64,000 bases of DNA from Paguma larvata (GCA_030068075.1 CM057829.1:89147889-89211888); one strand, 5' to 3'. Counted from the stretch's first letter, positions 25,347-37,640 are shown. Notes: generated by a model not told the origin, from the letters alone. Made by a program: numbers and translations.

Positions 25347-27639
25347 CAGTCGTCTTTTCTTGTTTTTTGTTTTTTAAATAATTTTTAACATAACCTACTC
25401 TGGAAAGAACACAGTGTATTTTACTCAGAAAAACTTGCTTGAAACATGTATCAAGTTAGAAGGTATACATTTAGTAAGGGGGTCCCTAAAAGAAAAATGT
25501 TTTGCATAAACCTCTTGTACAGGTATATAAAAGTTTGAAAGGATAAGTAATAAAACATGACATTATATAGATTACTTAAGAATACATTGAGACTTCTTTA
25601 TATAATGATTTCCCCTGAGATATTTAAAACTACACCAACTTATATAATTATTATTTTCATGAAGTTGATCAACCATGTAACAGCTTGTTGAGGACGTAAA
25701 AAAGCAAAGTAGCCTATGTTTAGTCACTGTCATACTTGCACCACTGGATGAAATTTAAACTTGCCCTCTCTAAACTCGCTTGCAGAGTTATAAGAGGGGA
25801 TTACTTTCTAAAAATGCAAAATAAGGTACCTAATCGAATGCACAGTATTAACTACAGAAATGAATCACTTTGCTTTATCTTTATTAAAACTGTTTTGTAT
25901 ATTCTTTGAGTAATTTTGAAAAGTTAGTTATACCAAAACTTTTTCCACCCTTATCAATATCTCTTAACGGAAAGACTTAAAGTATACTCTATTTAGATAA
26001 AACAACGAAAAACTCAGCTCTCAATGTGAGAACAGTTTATATAATTATTACTCAGGCTAGGAATTTACTGATCTTTTAAAATGTATCACAGGTACCACTA
26101 CACATTTTCTGTGTTGACTTATACAATCTTTAAAATAAATGGTCTGATGTGAAAAACTGAAATTTGGAGGTGTATGTAACTTGAGCCACAAGACAAAATG
26201 TGCCAACGATGAAAGGTGGAATTTAAGCTCAGTTCTACTTCCTAACTAGATAAAGTTCCTTTAAAGGCAGAATCATAATTCTAAACTGCTTTGTGCCTAT
26301 CATACCTCCCAAGCACAATGCCTTAATCAGGAACTCAAGAAATAATTATTGATGACTGATAACCAATCCATGCATATTTCCAGAGAAAAATAATAAAAAT
26401 CTAGCAACACAATCATATCAAACATTTCTGTTTATTAGAAGAGGTCTGTGTAACCACAATGCATAGAGATACCAGAAGATATGGACTAAGTCTATTTCTA
26501 AAGTAATTTGAAATTCTCACATTACAAGTTAAAGTCATCTACTTTTCAAACTTCTGAATTCATTTGAGTTCTAAAATTACCATTCTGGGACAGCACAATA
26601 TGTTTGAGGCTTTTAATCTCTCTCCTAATTTCTTGCCATAAAATCAATAAAGTGTAGGTCGTAAAGAAAGTTCTGTTGTTAGATTTCTCTTAGCTACAGG
26701 CGCAGATGTTAGTTATAACTCTCTCTGGTTTAGCAGGTTTTTTTCAAGTAGCTGATGCCCTGTTCCTAGTTAGCTGTTTGCAAGTGTTCCCAGAAGACTT
26801 GATCATACTACAATCCTGAAGAAGTTCAGGGCATAAAGATAAAATAAATTCTTCTTTATAAGGAAAAATAGAGATAGAATTTCCCTTCAAAGGAGATCTA
26901 GCTGTTTCATATATTTGAACTATAGTGCACTTTCATAACAACTAAACATTCTTTTTTAATCATATAATTTAAATACTTGCTGGGGGTCACAAATAAATAA
27001 AAATATCTTATTTATAACTTTATAAGAAAGCTATCCAGTAGAGCAAATTTTTACATAATGAACCTTTCCTGACCTCCAAAACAAGAAAATATAGTATATC
27101 AAAAGCATGCTTTTCACACATAGCAGACTGAATACATCAAAATCCCTAATTACGTTTGAGAGTAAGCTGAGAAATTTTTAAGTTTTTCCTTAGTTTCCAT
27201 AGTAATACTTCACACAATACTCTAATCATAAATAGTGGTCCTCCTGACAGTAACTAAGTTTTCATAACAGAAATACCACTTTAAAGTTTCTATAGAAAAA
27301 CTAGTATGGACAAGACATAATCTCTAATATTTTATACTAGGTCCACGCAGTTTTCATTACAAAATTAAGAAATGTGCTTTTCTCTGTATAATTCACACCA
27401 GTCTCTTACAAAACACGATGTTAAATTCACTGTCAATATTCAGATAAAGCTTAATTTCCCTAGATCACAGCAGTCAAGAAACAACTCAAGTCTCCTGTTC
27501 TCCAAGAAATTGTCAAAAACAGCTTTGGCCTGCACTAATCCCTTTGCCTTCCATACAAAAAGGATTAAATTTGCACCACTGACTTTATCCTTAGTGTATT
27601 CCACAGTATATTGTTTGTAAATATTCAGATGTCTTATGT

Positions 27640-27690
27640 CCCCAGCTATGTTGCAAGCTCACTGAGGAGAGGGGCAATACTCTGTATTTT
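27640..27690 (+). repeat. L2 3'-end scrap
   Basis: TGCAAGCTCACTGAGGAGAG followed by GGCAATACTCTGTATTTTT is like the L2 tail 'gagggcaggga...' block. Confidence 0.45.
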
Positions 27691-27739
27691 TTTCATTTTT
27701 AAAAATGTCTGTCAAGTTACAGGTGTATGAAAAATGTAA

Positions 27740-27832
27740 AGGGGAGGGGGCAGAGAGACAGGGAGAGAACCTCAAGCAAGCTCCGTGATGTCAGCACAGA
27801 GGCCCATGCAGAGCCATTAAGATCATGCTTAA
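27740..27832 (-). repeat. Carnivore SINE remnant
   Basis: GAGGGGGCAGAGAGACAGGG, then CAAGCAAGCTCCGTGATGTC and AGCACAGAGGCCCATGCAG is the SINE middle. The head is degraded or truncated where an L1 later inserted. Confidence 0.7.
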
Positions 27833-27847
27833 AAGAAGCCAGAGATT

Positions 27848-28462
27848 GCTGCTATGAACATTGGGGTACACGTGCTCCTATGCATCAGCATTCCTGTGTC
27901 TCTTGGGTAGATTCCTAGCAGGGCTATTGCTGGATCATAGGGTAGCTCTATTTTCATTTTTTTGAGGAACCTCCACACCATTTTCCAGAGTGGCTGCACC
28001 AGTTTGCATTCCCACCAACAGTGTAGGAGGGTGCCTACTTCTCCACATCCTCGCCAGCATCTATAGTTTCCTGATTTGTTCATTTTAGCCACTCTGACTG
28101 GTGTGAGGTGGTATCTCAGTGTGGTTTTGATTTGTATTTCCCTGATGCTGAGTGACATTGAGCATTTTTTCATGTGTCTGTTGGCCATCTGAATGTCCTC
28201 TTTGGAGAAGTGGTGGACTTTGTGAGACTAAGCAAAAACCAGGGGGAGGGGAAGAGGGGAAAGGAAAAAAGACACAGAGAGGGAGGGAGATAAAACATAA
28301 GAGACTCTCAAAGACTAAGAAAAAACTGAGGGTGAGGGGAATGAGGGAGGGGGGAGAGGGGGTGATGGGCATTAAAGAGGGCACATGTTGGGATGAACAC
28401 TGGGTGTTATATGTAAACCAATTTGAAAATAAACTATTATAAAATTAAAAAAAAAAAAAAAA
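27848..28462. mobile_element. Twin-primed (5'-inverted) L1 insertion
   Basis: The left part (27848 to about 28212) is L1 ORF2 3' sequence on the minus strand; the pieces [19 protein letters not shown] and [17 protein letters not shown] are readable. The right part (from about 28216) is the L1 3' UTR on the plus strand, ending in a long A tail at 28446-28466. Both lie between copies of the same target, AAAAGAAGCCAGAGA (27833-27847 and 28463-28477). One insertion event with an internal inversion explains this layout. Confidence 0.93.
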
Positions 28463-28554
28463 AAAAGAAGCCAGAGAGAAAGCTTACCTCAAAACAAATA
28501 AACAACAAAACAAAACAACAGAAAACAAACAGAAACAAACACACAAAAAATACC

Positions 28555-28790
28555 TCAGTTAGACTGACTGCAGATGTCTCGAAAGGAAAAAAAATGAAAA
28601 GCAGATGATACAGTAACATCTTTCATGTTGGAAGACAGGATGTGATAGAGGAATATCTCTAGTGTGCTATGAGAAAATAACTATTAGAATTCTATGTCCA
28701 GCAAAAATATCTTTCAAGAACACAGGTAAAACAAAGGCATTTTAGATTAACAAAAATTAAGAGATTTTGCCAGTATCAGACTCACTAAAG
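28555..28790 (+). repeat. Old L1/HAL1 ORF1-region fragment
   Basis: GACTGCAGATGTCTCG, then AGAATTCTATGTCCAGCAAA and AATATCTTTCAAGAACAC match the L1 ORF1 3' region. Confidence 0.7.
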
Positions 28791-29131
28791 AAAGTTCAGG
28801 CACGGAAAAGTCACAGAACATGAACACACTGATGGAATTAAGAAACAATGAGCAAAATATACAGGTAAATCCAAATTATTACTGACTGTAGTTACAATAA
28901 TAGCATTAATAACAATATCTGGAATAAAAGTAAAACAAAATAGAATTAAAATACGTGACAACAATATCAAAGAAACATACGAAGGGAGTGATTAGAAATT
29001 AAAAGTTTTAACAATTATTTTGTAATATTTTTAGATCTATTCAATGCTTAGAAAATACTTAAAAAAAAAAAAAGGAACTGAGGTTCTACCTATCAAACCC
29101 CGGAAGTATGAAGTTCTGATATGGCTCTTTT

Positions 29132-29349
29132 TATTGGGGTCTCTCAATCTTGGCATCATTGACATTTTGGTAAATGTCTTCAAGGCTGTCATGAGCACTG
29201 TGGGATGTTCAGCAGCATCCTGGCTTCTCTTTACTAGATGCCAAAACCCTCTTAGTTGTGACAACCAAAAATATCTCCCTATATTGCTAAATGTCTTTTA
29301 GGAAGGATGGTGGGGAGCAGAGGGGTGCCCAGTGGAAACCATTATTATA
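29132..29349. mobile_element. hAT-Charlie MITE (MER20-like)
   Basis: TCTCAATCTTGGCATCATTG, then GTGGGATGTTCAGCAGCATC, then TAGTTGTGACAACCAAAAAT matches the very common non-autonomous hAT element. An 85-codon open frame across it (29044-29301) has no biological meaning. Confidence 0.75.
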
Positions 29350-30280
29350 GGTTAAAAAAATGGGAAAAGAAAGGGTGGAATCAACTCCTTTTGCTTTTCT
29401 CACTTTACTTAAGACCTCATGTCAGAGCAGAGATCTCACTTTTCTGATAACTTACAACTGTGAAAACAGGACTTTTTCCTTTCTTTGATAACGACTTATC
29501 TTGGGATGCAATAAACTATTGGACTTCTCCAGAGAGAAGGGGGAAAACATACCTTTTAAGTTGCTATAATTCTCAATTTCCAGACTTATCTGCTGCTTTT
29601 GTTTCAAAAAGAAAAATAAAATCCACAGATAAACACTGAAGATTCTGTTAAAACACAGGGATTTCATGAGCTTTGATGGAATAATAATTCTCAACTGCAT
29701 CAGCTTTATGGCCTACTTCATTCCCTTAAAGCTGAATTTCTCCATGGAAGAGAGATACTTTTATTGTGAAAAATATATACAATCAGAAAGAGAGAATTGA
29801 TAGCTCCAGAGATCTCCAAAGAGCACAACCATACGGAGAAAAGTGCCCAAGGGGGAAGGAACCACTTAAACAGATTGGAGGAAGCAAACTCAAACTTCAC
29901 CCAGCTCCTGTTTTTACCAACCATAGTGGAAAACCTCGTATTTAGCTGGGAATTATGTACTCTACTCACAAGACCTCTGTCTCATTAGTGGGGCAAAACT
30001 AGCCTTTAAATGTTGCTTTAGACCACCTTAGAAATTTTAGAAGACCTGAAAAGCTCAAACTGATCCAAAGTAACTTAGCTATGTCCCAAGAAAAAGATAT
30101 CTATAAGAATACAAAAATATCTGGTACTCAACAAGATAAAATCATTATGTTTGATAGTCATAAAAAAAAAATTGACCATGTATGCTAAACAGCAGAAAAA
30201 AACCATTACGTAAAAAAAAAATGATCAATTAAAACACAGCAAGAAATAATACAAATGACAGACTCTTCAAGAAACTAGAG

Positions 30281-30505
30281 CAAAGGTCAGCAAATTAACA
30301 GCCTGTGTGTCAAATCTGGCCAGACATCTGTCGCTTGCTTATTTTATTTCGGTTTGGTTTGGTTTTTATAAACTATAAGAAAGGTCATCACATTCTGAAA
30401 AGGTATTTTAATAAAAAAGAAAACAATAATGACCATTGAACAGAGACTTTATACGGTCCAAAAGCCTAAAATAATTACTAGCTTTACAGAAAGTTTGCTG
30501 ACCTC
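30281..30505. mobile_element. hAT-type MITE
   Basis: The ends are inverted: CAAAGGTCAGCAAATT at the left, and AGTTTGCTGACCTCT at the right, whose complement is AGAGGTCAGCAAACT. The inside carries the decayed 'percent gross tissue' core typical of this abundant mammalian element (TGTCAAATCTGGCCAGAC). No transposase. Confidence 0.7.
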
Positions 30506-30937
30506 TATTAAAATGATTGTGCAAGTGGAGGCACAGAAGATAATAAAACAACAACAACAAACTTTTAGAGATAAAACTCTACATGCTACATGAAAAATAC
30601 ACAGAGTGGTTTGAATAGTATTTTAGAGACTGCAGAAAAAAAGACTGAATTTTAAGACAAGGCAACAGAAATCACCCAAAATGAAACCTGAAGATAGAAA
30701 AATATCAAAAAATAAAACAAAGCAAAAGTTAATAGAACATCAGGAAGCTGTGCGTCAGCTTCAGGAACTCTAATTTATCTGTGATAAGACTTCCTGAAAT
30801 GGAGAAGGGACAGAAAAATTAAACAAACAAAAAAAAAAAGGTAGAAATTTCCCACATTTGAGGAAGACCAGAAACCCACAGATCCAAGATGCTTAACCAA
30901 TGCTTCAACAAAACACCGGAAGAAAACCACACCAAGG

Positions 30938-31532
30938 TAGTGGTAGGTGGAATCCTAAATTGGCTCTCAAGATTTCCTCCTGAATCCCTGCCACCACTCC
31001 ACAGCATAACTCCTTGCATAAACCCAGAATGATGAATATGATGGATGCTACTTCCATGATTCCATTATGCCATATGAGACAGCTGACTTTTAGAAAGGAA
31101 GATGATCCTAGTGAATCTCACCTAATCACATGAATCTTTTAAAGTCAAAGAGTTTTTTCACTGCCAGATGAAGTCAAGGATTTAGAGCACATGGGGAAAT
31201 TTGATATTCCCTTGTTGGCTGTGAAGCTGCAGTGGGCCATATGCCAGAGAAGGTGAGTAGTCTTCAGGAGCTAAGAACAATAGACAGAAGAGAATCAGGA
31301 ACCTCAGTTCTACAAACTCTATGGAGTGGATCTGGCCAACAATCTGAATGAACTTGTAAGTGAATCCTTCCCCTCACTCTGGCCAACACAATAGTTTCAC
31401 CTTTATGAAACCCAAACAGAGAACCCAGTCAAACCTACCCAAATCAGACTTCCAGAACTCTGAGGTAATAAATGTATGTTTTAAATCACCAAATTTTTGG
31501 TAATTTTCTATATGACAACAGAAAGCTAATAT
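30938..31532 (+). repeat. ERVL-MaLR type LTR (MLT-like), solo
   Basis: GATGAATATGATGGATGCTA, then CTAATCACATGAATCTTTTA, then CTGGCCAACAATCTGAATGA, then AACTCTGAGGTAATAAATG (a polyadenylation-signal-like AATAAA) follow the order of an MLT-type LTR. The element is ancient and inert. Confidence 0.65.
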
Positions 31533-31736
31533 AAAGTCATATCATAATTGAACTGCCTAAAACTAATAACAAAGAGAAATTTTAAAAACCAACCAGAAAA
31601 AAAAAAAAAAAAGCACATTACATAGAGGAAGATTAAGAATGAGAGCAATCTTATCAGAAACAACATAAGAAAACAATGCAACTACATCTAGAAGGACAGG
31701 CCCAAAAAAAGGAAATTGTCAACCTGGAATTCTAAA

Positions 31737-31979
31737 CTTTATTTTATTTTACTTTACATTATTTTATATATAGAGAGACAGTGTGTGAGCAGGGGATGGA
31801 GCGAGAGAGAGACAGAGAGAACAAGAATGAGAGAGAGAGCGAGAGAGACAGAGAATCTTAAGGAGGCTCCACACTCAGCATGTAGCCGAAGTAGGCCTCA
31901 ATCCTGCAACCCTGGGATCATGACCTAAACTGAATCAAGAGTCAGATATTCAACTGACTGAGCCACCCAAGGTGCCTCG
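31737..31979 (-). repeat. Carnivore SINE, older copy
   Basis: The inverted head is GAGCCACCCAAGGTGCC. Flanks CCTGGAATTCTA (31723-31734) and ACTGGAATTCTA (31980-31991) mark the target. Confidence 0.88.
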
Positions 31980-32889
31980 ACTGGAATTCTATATCAAATA
32001 AAATATCTTTCAAGAACAAAGACAAAATGAAGATTTTTATTCAGACATACAAAGCTGAAAGAATTCATCAACAAACTTGCACTCTAAGAGATGAATACTA
32101 GATGGAAATCTTGGATCCACACAAAGGCATAAAAGGTACCTAATAGGTACACAAGTATAAAAAATCTTTTTTTCGTTATTATTAGAAATCTTAATATCTT
32201 AAAAAGACTGTTAAAGCAAAAAAAATAACAATGTATTCTGGGGTTTATACAGATGCATAAGTAGTCTACATCTACACATTTGTTCATTTGATTGTTTTAA
32301 TGATAATACGTGCTGAAAAAATCTAGTAAACAAATATATTAGAATCAGGATTCGCACGGCTCCAATCTCCAGGTGAAGGTAGGCATGTATCATGGGAAAT
32401 TAGAATTTGTCAAAATGATTAGCAATTTAATTTGTGCTACATCATTTCTTTCCCCATGAAACTTATGAAATCTTCTTTGCTAAGATCCCTATCAGTGTAA
32501 AAAAGATTGTAAACTCACTTTTCAACTTTCAACGTTATATTTTGTTATTTCTTGATACCACTTCTTAAAAAGGCAGGGAGTGATTCAAGGCCACGGTTCT
32601 GATGAAACTGATGATATGCTTGACAGTGTAATAACCAGCCTTGTGAGCTGTTTCAGGAAAGGCTTTGGGAGCATGTCCAGGTTTTAGCAACATTTCATCC
32701 TTTACAAAGTGGTCTCAAGGAAAAAAAAAATCCACACTCTAAAGTTTTTTCTGGGTGCTTATTTAGCTTTCTTGCCTTTAGAATCTGATTGAATCAAACC
32801 ATGCCAACAAACTCTGGCTTTAAGATCCCCAGCTGGGGTTCAGAAAACAAAATAAAACCAAAGGAAAAGTAACATATTTTTCTTGAAGT

Positions 32890-33074
32890 CTATTTCTTTT
32901 GAGAGAGCAAGAGCGGGGGATGAACAGACAAAGAGAGGAGGAGAGAGAGAACCCCAAGCAGCCTCTGCACTTGTGCAGAGACCAATCGGGGCTTGAACTT
33001 AAGGACCTAGAGATGATGACCTAAACCGAAATCAAGAGTCGGATGCTTAACCAGCTGAGCCATCCAGGTGCCCC
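32890..33074 (-). repeat. Carnivore SINE, older subfamily
   Basis: GAGCCATCCAGGTGCCCC forms the inverted head, with GAGATGATGACCTAAACCG and ATCAAGAGTCGGATGCTTAA before it. Confidence 0.9.
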
Positions 33075-33404
33075 AGTAATACTTTTTATATTTATTTTAT
33101 TTGACTTTTTTCAAAATGTCTGACTTGAAAAACCACGGATGTCAATAATTACAATGACTGGTTTCTTTAACTGCTATCAATTAATTAGAAACTACTCTAG
33201 ATGTCTTAATAGAATGACTATGAGTTTAGTACGATAGCATCCAATAATACTCCACATGTGTTTGGAATGAAAAAACAGCTGAATAGCATAAACGAACATG
33301 GAAGTAATATATTTAATAAACATAATTTCCAAAGTAACAATAAGTCTTCTCATTTTATCCATCATTTATCTTACAGTGTTAGTTTTCATCACTACATTTT
33401 TCAT

Positions 33405-33660
33405 TTTAAGCTAACATTTTAGCTAAAATGTATGAAGTACCCAACACTCTCCAGAGTGTTTTACATATATAAATCCTCATCATCAAACTACGAGGTGGGT
33501 ATTATTATCCCAATTTTACAAATGAAAACTGGATCGCAGAGAGGACATTAACCCGCCCAAAGTCTCACAGCTAGAAAGTATGGGGTCCAAGTCAAACTAG
33601 GTCAGGTTGGAATCAGAGACTCTGTTCTTAACTAACATGTGTTCTGCCTCCTAAACTTAA
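33405..33660 (+). repeat. MIR element
   Basis: Classic MIR order: CAGAGTGTTTTACATATATA, then CTACGAGGTGGGTATTATTA, then CCCAATTTTACAAATGAAAA, then AGTCTCACAGCTAGAAAGTA, then ACTCTGTTCTTAACTAACA. Confidence 0.9.
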
Positions 33661-33689
33661 CATATACAAACCTTTCCTTTTCTTCTATT

Positions 33690-33990
33690 CCTCGACTTGG
33701 GAAATGACACTATCACTCACCCATGATGCCCTGGACATTATCCTAGACTGAAACAAAATCATGGATGTCAGTCTGAAGTCCTCTCTGCTTCATCCCATCC
33801 TATTTAATCAGTCATAAGGTCTTGCACATACTGGTATCTAAATTTTTCTCCATTATTCCATTTTTCATGTAGGCTGCCATTTTCTTAATTCAGGTGCTTA
33901 GCATTTCTCTCTTGAACTACTGCAAGAGTTCTACTTTCAACCTTCAACTTTCCGTTGCAAGCATGACAAAATTATCTGACGTGACATTCA
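33690..33990 (+). repeat. L2 fragment
   Basis: CTGCTTCATCCCATCCTATT, then CTCTTGAACTACTGCAAGAG, then TCTACTTTCAACCTTC resembles the L2 3' half. Confidence 0.5.
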
Positions 33991-34334
33991 GTCAAGAGAG
34001 GATATAAAAGTATTTTATCTATACTTCCATAAGACTTTTAGGAATGGCATGCAATTATGATGTCAGTGAAAAGAGAAAGATATCATCTTCAAGAGTACTT
34101 TTCTTGATATATACAGATTCTACCTTATATAAAAAAGATCCAAGCCAACAAACAAAGGCATCCACTAAACTACATTCTGCTAACATCCATATTTTTTCCT
34201 GAGGCCTAAATCACTACTCATGCTAATGACATCTGGTGGGATCATTATGTAAAGTGACATGACAGCAAACATTTTACTTATGTACTTATAATGACATTTG
34301 TATTTGAACGTATTATTCTCCAATTAAATGTACT

Positions 34335-35130
34335 GCTGATAAAAGGCAAATTAAAACCACAATGAGAAATCTCTATACTCTATCAGAATGGTTAAAATAT
34401 ACCTATAAGTATAAATAAAATATAAAAATATAAATTAAAATGGCTGAAATAAAAATAAAAATAGTGATAACACCAAATGCTGGTGAATACGTGGAGAAAC
34501 TGAATCATACTGGATTGCTGGTGGGAACATAAAATGTTTCCCAGAAAACAGTGTGGTAGCTTTTTAAAAAACTAAACATGCAGCTACAATAATGACCAAA
34601 CGATTGCACTCTCAGGCATTTATTCCAAAGAAATGAAAAGTTTTGTTCACACAAAAACTTGTATACAAATGTCTAAAGCAGCTTTATCCATCTTATGGAT
34701 GGAATTATGTTCCATCTTATAAGTTCATATATTAAAGCCTTAACTCCCAGTGCAACAGGGTTTTGAGACAGAGCCTTTAGGGAAGTAACAAGGTTAAATG
34801 AGATCATCTGAGTGAAGTTGTAATACAACAGAGCTGGTGTCCTTATAAGAGGAAGAGACTGACACAGAGGAGAGCCCACGTGAGGCCATGGGGGCACATG
34901 AGAAGTGCCTTCTCTGCAAGCCAGGAATTTGTCTTCACTGGAAACTAAATCTATCAGCACCTTATTCTGGGATTTCTAGACTCCAAAACTGTGAAAAAAT
35001 AAATGTTCATTTTTTAAGCTGCCCAGGCTGTGGTTACGGCAGCCTAAACATAATTATTCAATTTGTAATAGCCAAAAAGTGTAAACAACACTGATGTCTT
35101 TCAACGGAAGAAACGTTAAACTCTCATGTG
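34335..35130 (+). repeat. Old L1 3' fragment split by a MaLR LTR
   Basis: 34335-34691 carries AAACCACAATGAGAAATC, then CTGGATTGCTGGTGGGAAC, then TTGCACTCTCAGGCATTTAT. After the LTR, 35056-35130 resumes with AATAGCCAAAAAGTGTAAAC and TGATGTCTTTCAACGGAAG, the next L1 block in order. Confidence 0.75.
34692..35056 (+). repeat. ERVL-MaLR LTR (MST/MLT1-like), solo
   Basis: It starts with TATGGATGGAATTATGTTCC. It then shows TTGAGACAGAGCCTTTAGGG, CTGGTGTCCTTATAAGAGGA, CCAAAACTGTGAAAAAATAA and GGCTGTGGTTACGGCAGCC, the standard MaLR order. It is inserted in L1. A further MLT1-like scrap follows at about 35131-35230. Confidence 0.8.
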
Positions 35131-35464
35131 TAGGCAGATTAATGGTCTGCACTGATGTCCACATCCTAATCCATGGAGCCCATAAATATATTACATTACA
35201 TAGCAAAGAAACATTAAGGTTGTAGAAGAAATCAACCCATTTATGAAAACTCTTACTCTTAAAACCTAAATTAAAATGAACAAAGTTATTTATTTAGAAA
35301 TAAACACAAAAGAAAAATAAAAACCCTGATTCATTCATTACATAGACAATGAAAGTTAATTTTTTCACATGAAAAATATTAAAACTTAATACACAAAACA
35401 AAATAAATTTTAATGATTATATTGCTTATAATGACTGATAAGGTTTAAAAAGAATTATGTACAA

Positions 35465-35620
35465 AATTGTGCCCTGGTTGTATTTCAGAATCACCTATAG
35501 CGCACCAAAAATCAACTTCAAAATATAGGCAACTGGACCCCTCTCAAGAGATTATGATTTTATAGAGGCCAAGGCACTTGGATTTTGAAAAAGATCTACA
35601 GATAATTCGGACACACAGGA
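35465..35620 (+). mobile_element. MER5A-like hAT fragment
   Basis: TTTCAGAATCACCTATAG and the later AGGCACTTGGATTTTGAAA block are like the abundant MER5A element. Confidence 0.5.
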
Positions 35621-35853
35621 TGAAACCCAGCAACATAAAACTACAAATTTAGTCTAATACATAAACTTACTATAGAAAACGACTTAAAACTGTAACAATA
35701 AGGAATCAGCTTAAAAGTACTAAAGGTATAAGAATACCATATGGTGATTAGAAATGATGTTGCAGATATGTTTGCTGACATGGAAAGATGCATGTAGACA
35801 GATACAGAAATAGACACAAACAGTGTGTGCGATATAATGCCATTTTATAAAAC

Positions 35854-36673
35854 TGTTGGGAGCCGTTTTGGGCTCACAGGTTGAGACCCCTCCATGTGTG
35901 GGAAAGGTTGAAGCAAAAGCTCCCGCCAGCCAAACTGGAGCCTAGTTTTACCTCCTTCTAAGTGATCTTTCAGGCCTGGATTTCTTGAATTGCTCACATA
36001 GGCCTAAGGGACATAATGCTCTTTGGTTTTATGGCATATGGAAAAGGGGACCTGGTCTTGATGGATAAAATCTGTGTGAGAATAACCTGGCCATAAGTAA
36101 CCTCAAGGTTGCCTCTAGGGGATAGGTTACACAAATTGAGGCATAGGCCCCAAGGCTCCTTGAACCAAATTAGATTTTCCCTGCAGGTATCGCTCCCCTC
36201 AGCCCCACCATAAAACCTCAAGGCACATCTCCGTAAAGCTTCCCTCAGAATTAACACACTGATGGGAAAGATTGTGAAGAGACTTAGGACCTTCCCCAAG
36301 GTTAGCCTCGCCCAAAAGTCAGAAGCACTGTTTATCAGCAGCAAATATTGAGCACCTCCCTGAGGTTAACATTTCGCAAATCATTTTGTAATTCTCATCC
36401 ACACGCTCCCTTATACCATAAACCTATGGATGACTACACAGGTCTTGTGACAACAATGTATGTTGTAAAGAATGCCTTGTCACTGATGTAATGTCACTCG
36501 CTACCTTTAAAAATAAAGACACTGAGACCAGCAAAGCAGAGATGCCAGAATTGCCAGGGCTGCCTGCTTGGTCATCAGATTCCATCTCACTGGTGGCTCT
36601 CTCACTTCATTTCGCCTGACCGTCCATCCTTCGTGGACCCCTAGATTCGCCGGAACGAGGACCGACTCCGGCA
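35854..36673 (+). repeat. Solo LTR of an endogenous retrovirus, 820 bp
   Basis: It begins TGTTGGGAGCCG and ends GACTCCGGCA, so it has the TG...CA ends of an LTR. It is bounded by perfect 6-bp target duplications TAAAAC at 35848-35853 and 36674-36679. An AATAAA signal lies at 36512-36517, with a TTTAAAAATAAA stretch just before it. There is no primer-binding site, gag, pol or env on either side, so it is a solo LTR left by recombination between the two LTRs of a provirus. A 6-bp duplication and this length suit a class II (beta-type) element, but I cannot name the family. It lies antisense to ASCC3. The open frames inside it (35994-36344, 36507-36807) are not genes. Confidence 0.9.
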
Positions 36674-37433
36674 TAAAACAAAATAAATAAGCACACATGT
36701 GTGTAGAATGGAGTTAATTCTAGTGGGCTGTGGTTATTTTTTATGCTGCTCTTTTTGCTTGCCTCCATTATTTGATGTTTCTCAATGACTACATAAAAGA
36801 TATACACACATACACATATATAAATATATATAAAGAAACTTCATTTTGGTGACAGAAAAGGTTAGCTTTAAATAATATGTGTACTTTAAATTAAATTAAG
36901 AAGTTTTTTTCAATTTAGCACATGCTTATGTATTTCTTTGATTTCTCAGTGAGTTTAATACCTAGATGGCAAGATCCCATGGTACACAAAAAATAAGCAA
37001 TCTGGATGCAGACAAGTGCCAAAAGCACTGGATTATATACTTTAAGCCTCAATAACCAACATATTTGACTGAAACTGTTTGATAACCATTAATTGATGTT
37101 TGTTTGATGGAAACTGTGTTCTTAACTCTAAGGCTGAAGAGATACTGCTCAGAGGTTCTCACTCATTATCAACACTGCCTATATGAAATACTCTATATGA
37201 TCACACCTTCACTCTCTACATGAATACTCTATAGGTATCTTACATATTTACCATTTTTCTTCAAATAAAGGGCATATTTTAGGTATGCATGGATGCGTTT
37301 GGTGCAGGTGAGTATCGAGGAGCTGATAAAGAGAAACTACGGGGGGGATCTGTCTCCTCTTGTAAAAAGGGATAAGATGATGTGTCCTCCTACACTCATG
37401 TTTGCTTTGATTGTAAACACAGCAGTTTGCTTT

Positions 37434-37640
37434 GGGGCCTCTGAGTGGCTCAATCGGTTGAGCATCCGACTACAGCTCAGGTCATGATCTCACGGTTCGT
37501 GGGTTCGAGCCTCGGGTCAGACTTGGGGCTGATAGCTCGGAGCCTGGAGCCTGCTCTGGATTCTGTCTCCCTTTCTCTCTCTGCCCCTCTCCGTACATGC
37601 TCTCTCAAAAATAAACATTTAAAACAAATTTTTTAAAAAA
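37434..37640 (+). repeat. Carnivore SINE
   Basis: The head is GGGGCCTCTGAGTGGCTCAA, with GTGGGTTCGAGCCTCGGG. The target duplication is not clear. Confidence 0.9.

Larger units (their letters stand above)
29975..32110 (+). repeat. Old L1/HAL1 ORF1-region block interrupted by three later insertions
   Basis: L1-like segments lie at roughly 29975-30280, 30510-30935, 31535-31734 and 31985-32110. Landmarks include CACATTTGAGGAAGACCAG, CCAAGATGCTTAACCAATGC, then (after the LTR) TCATATCATAATTGAACTGC, then AAGGAAATTGTCAACCTGG. The pieces are in the correct order, so one old copy was split by a hAT MITE, a MaLR LTR and a SINE. Confidence 0.65.

Noticed and set aside
28152..28442. 96-codon Lys/Gly/Arg-rich frame
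   Set aside because: It spans the inversion joint and purine-rich 3' UTR of a twin-primed L1.
35994..36344. 116-codon minus-strand frame
   Set aside because: Lies within the solo LTR, which has no coding function in this orientation.
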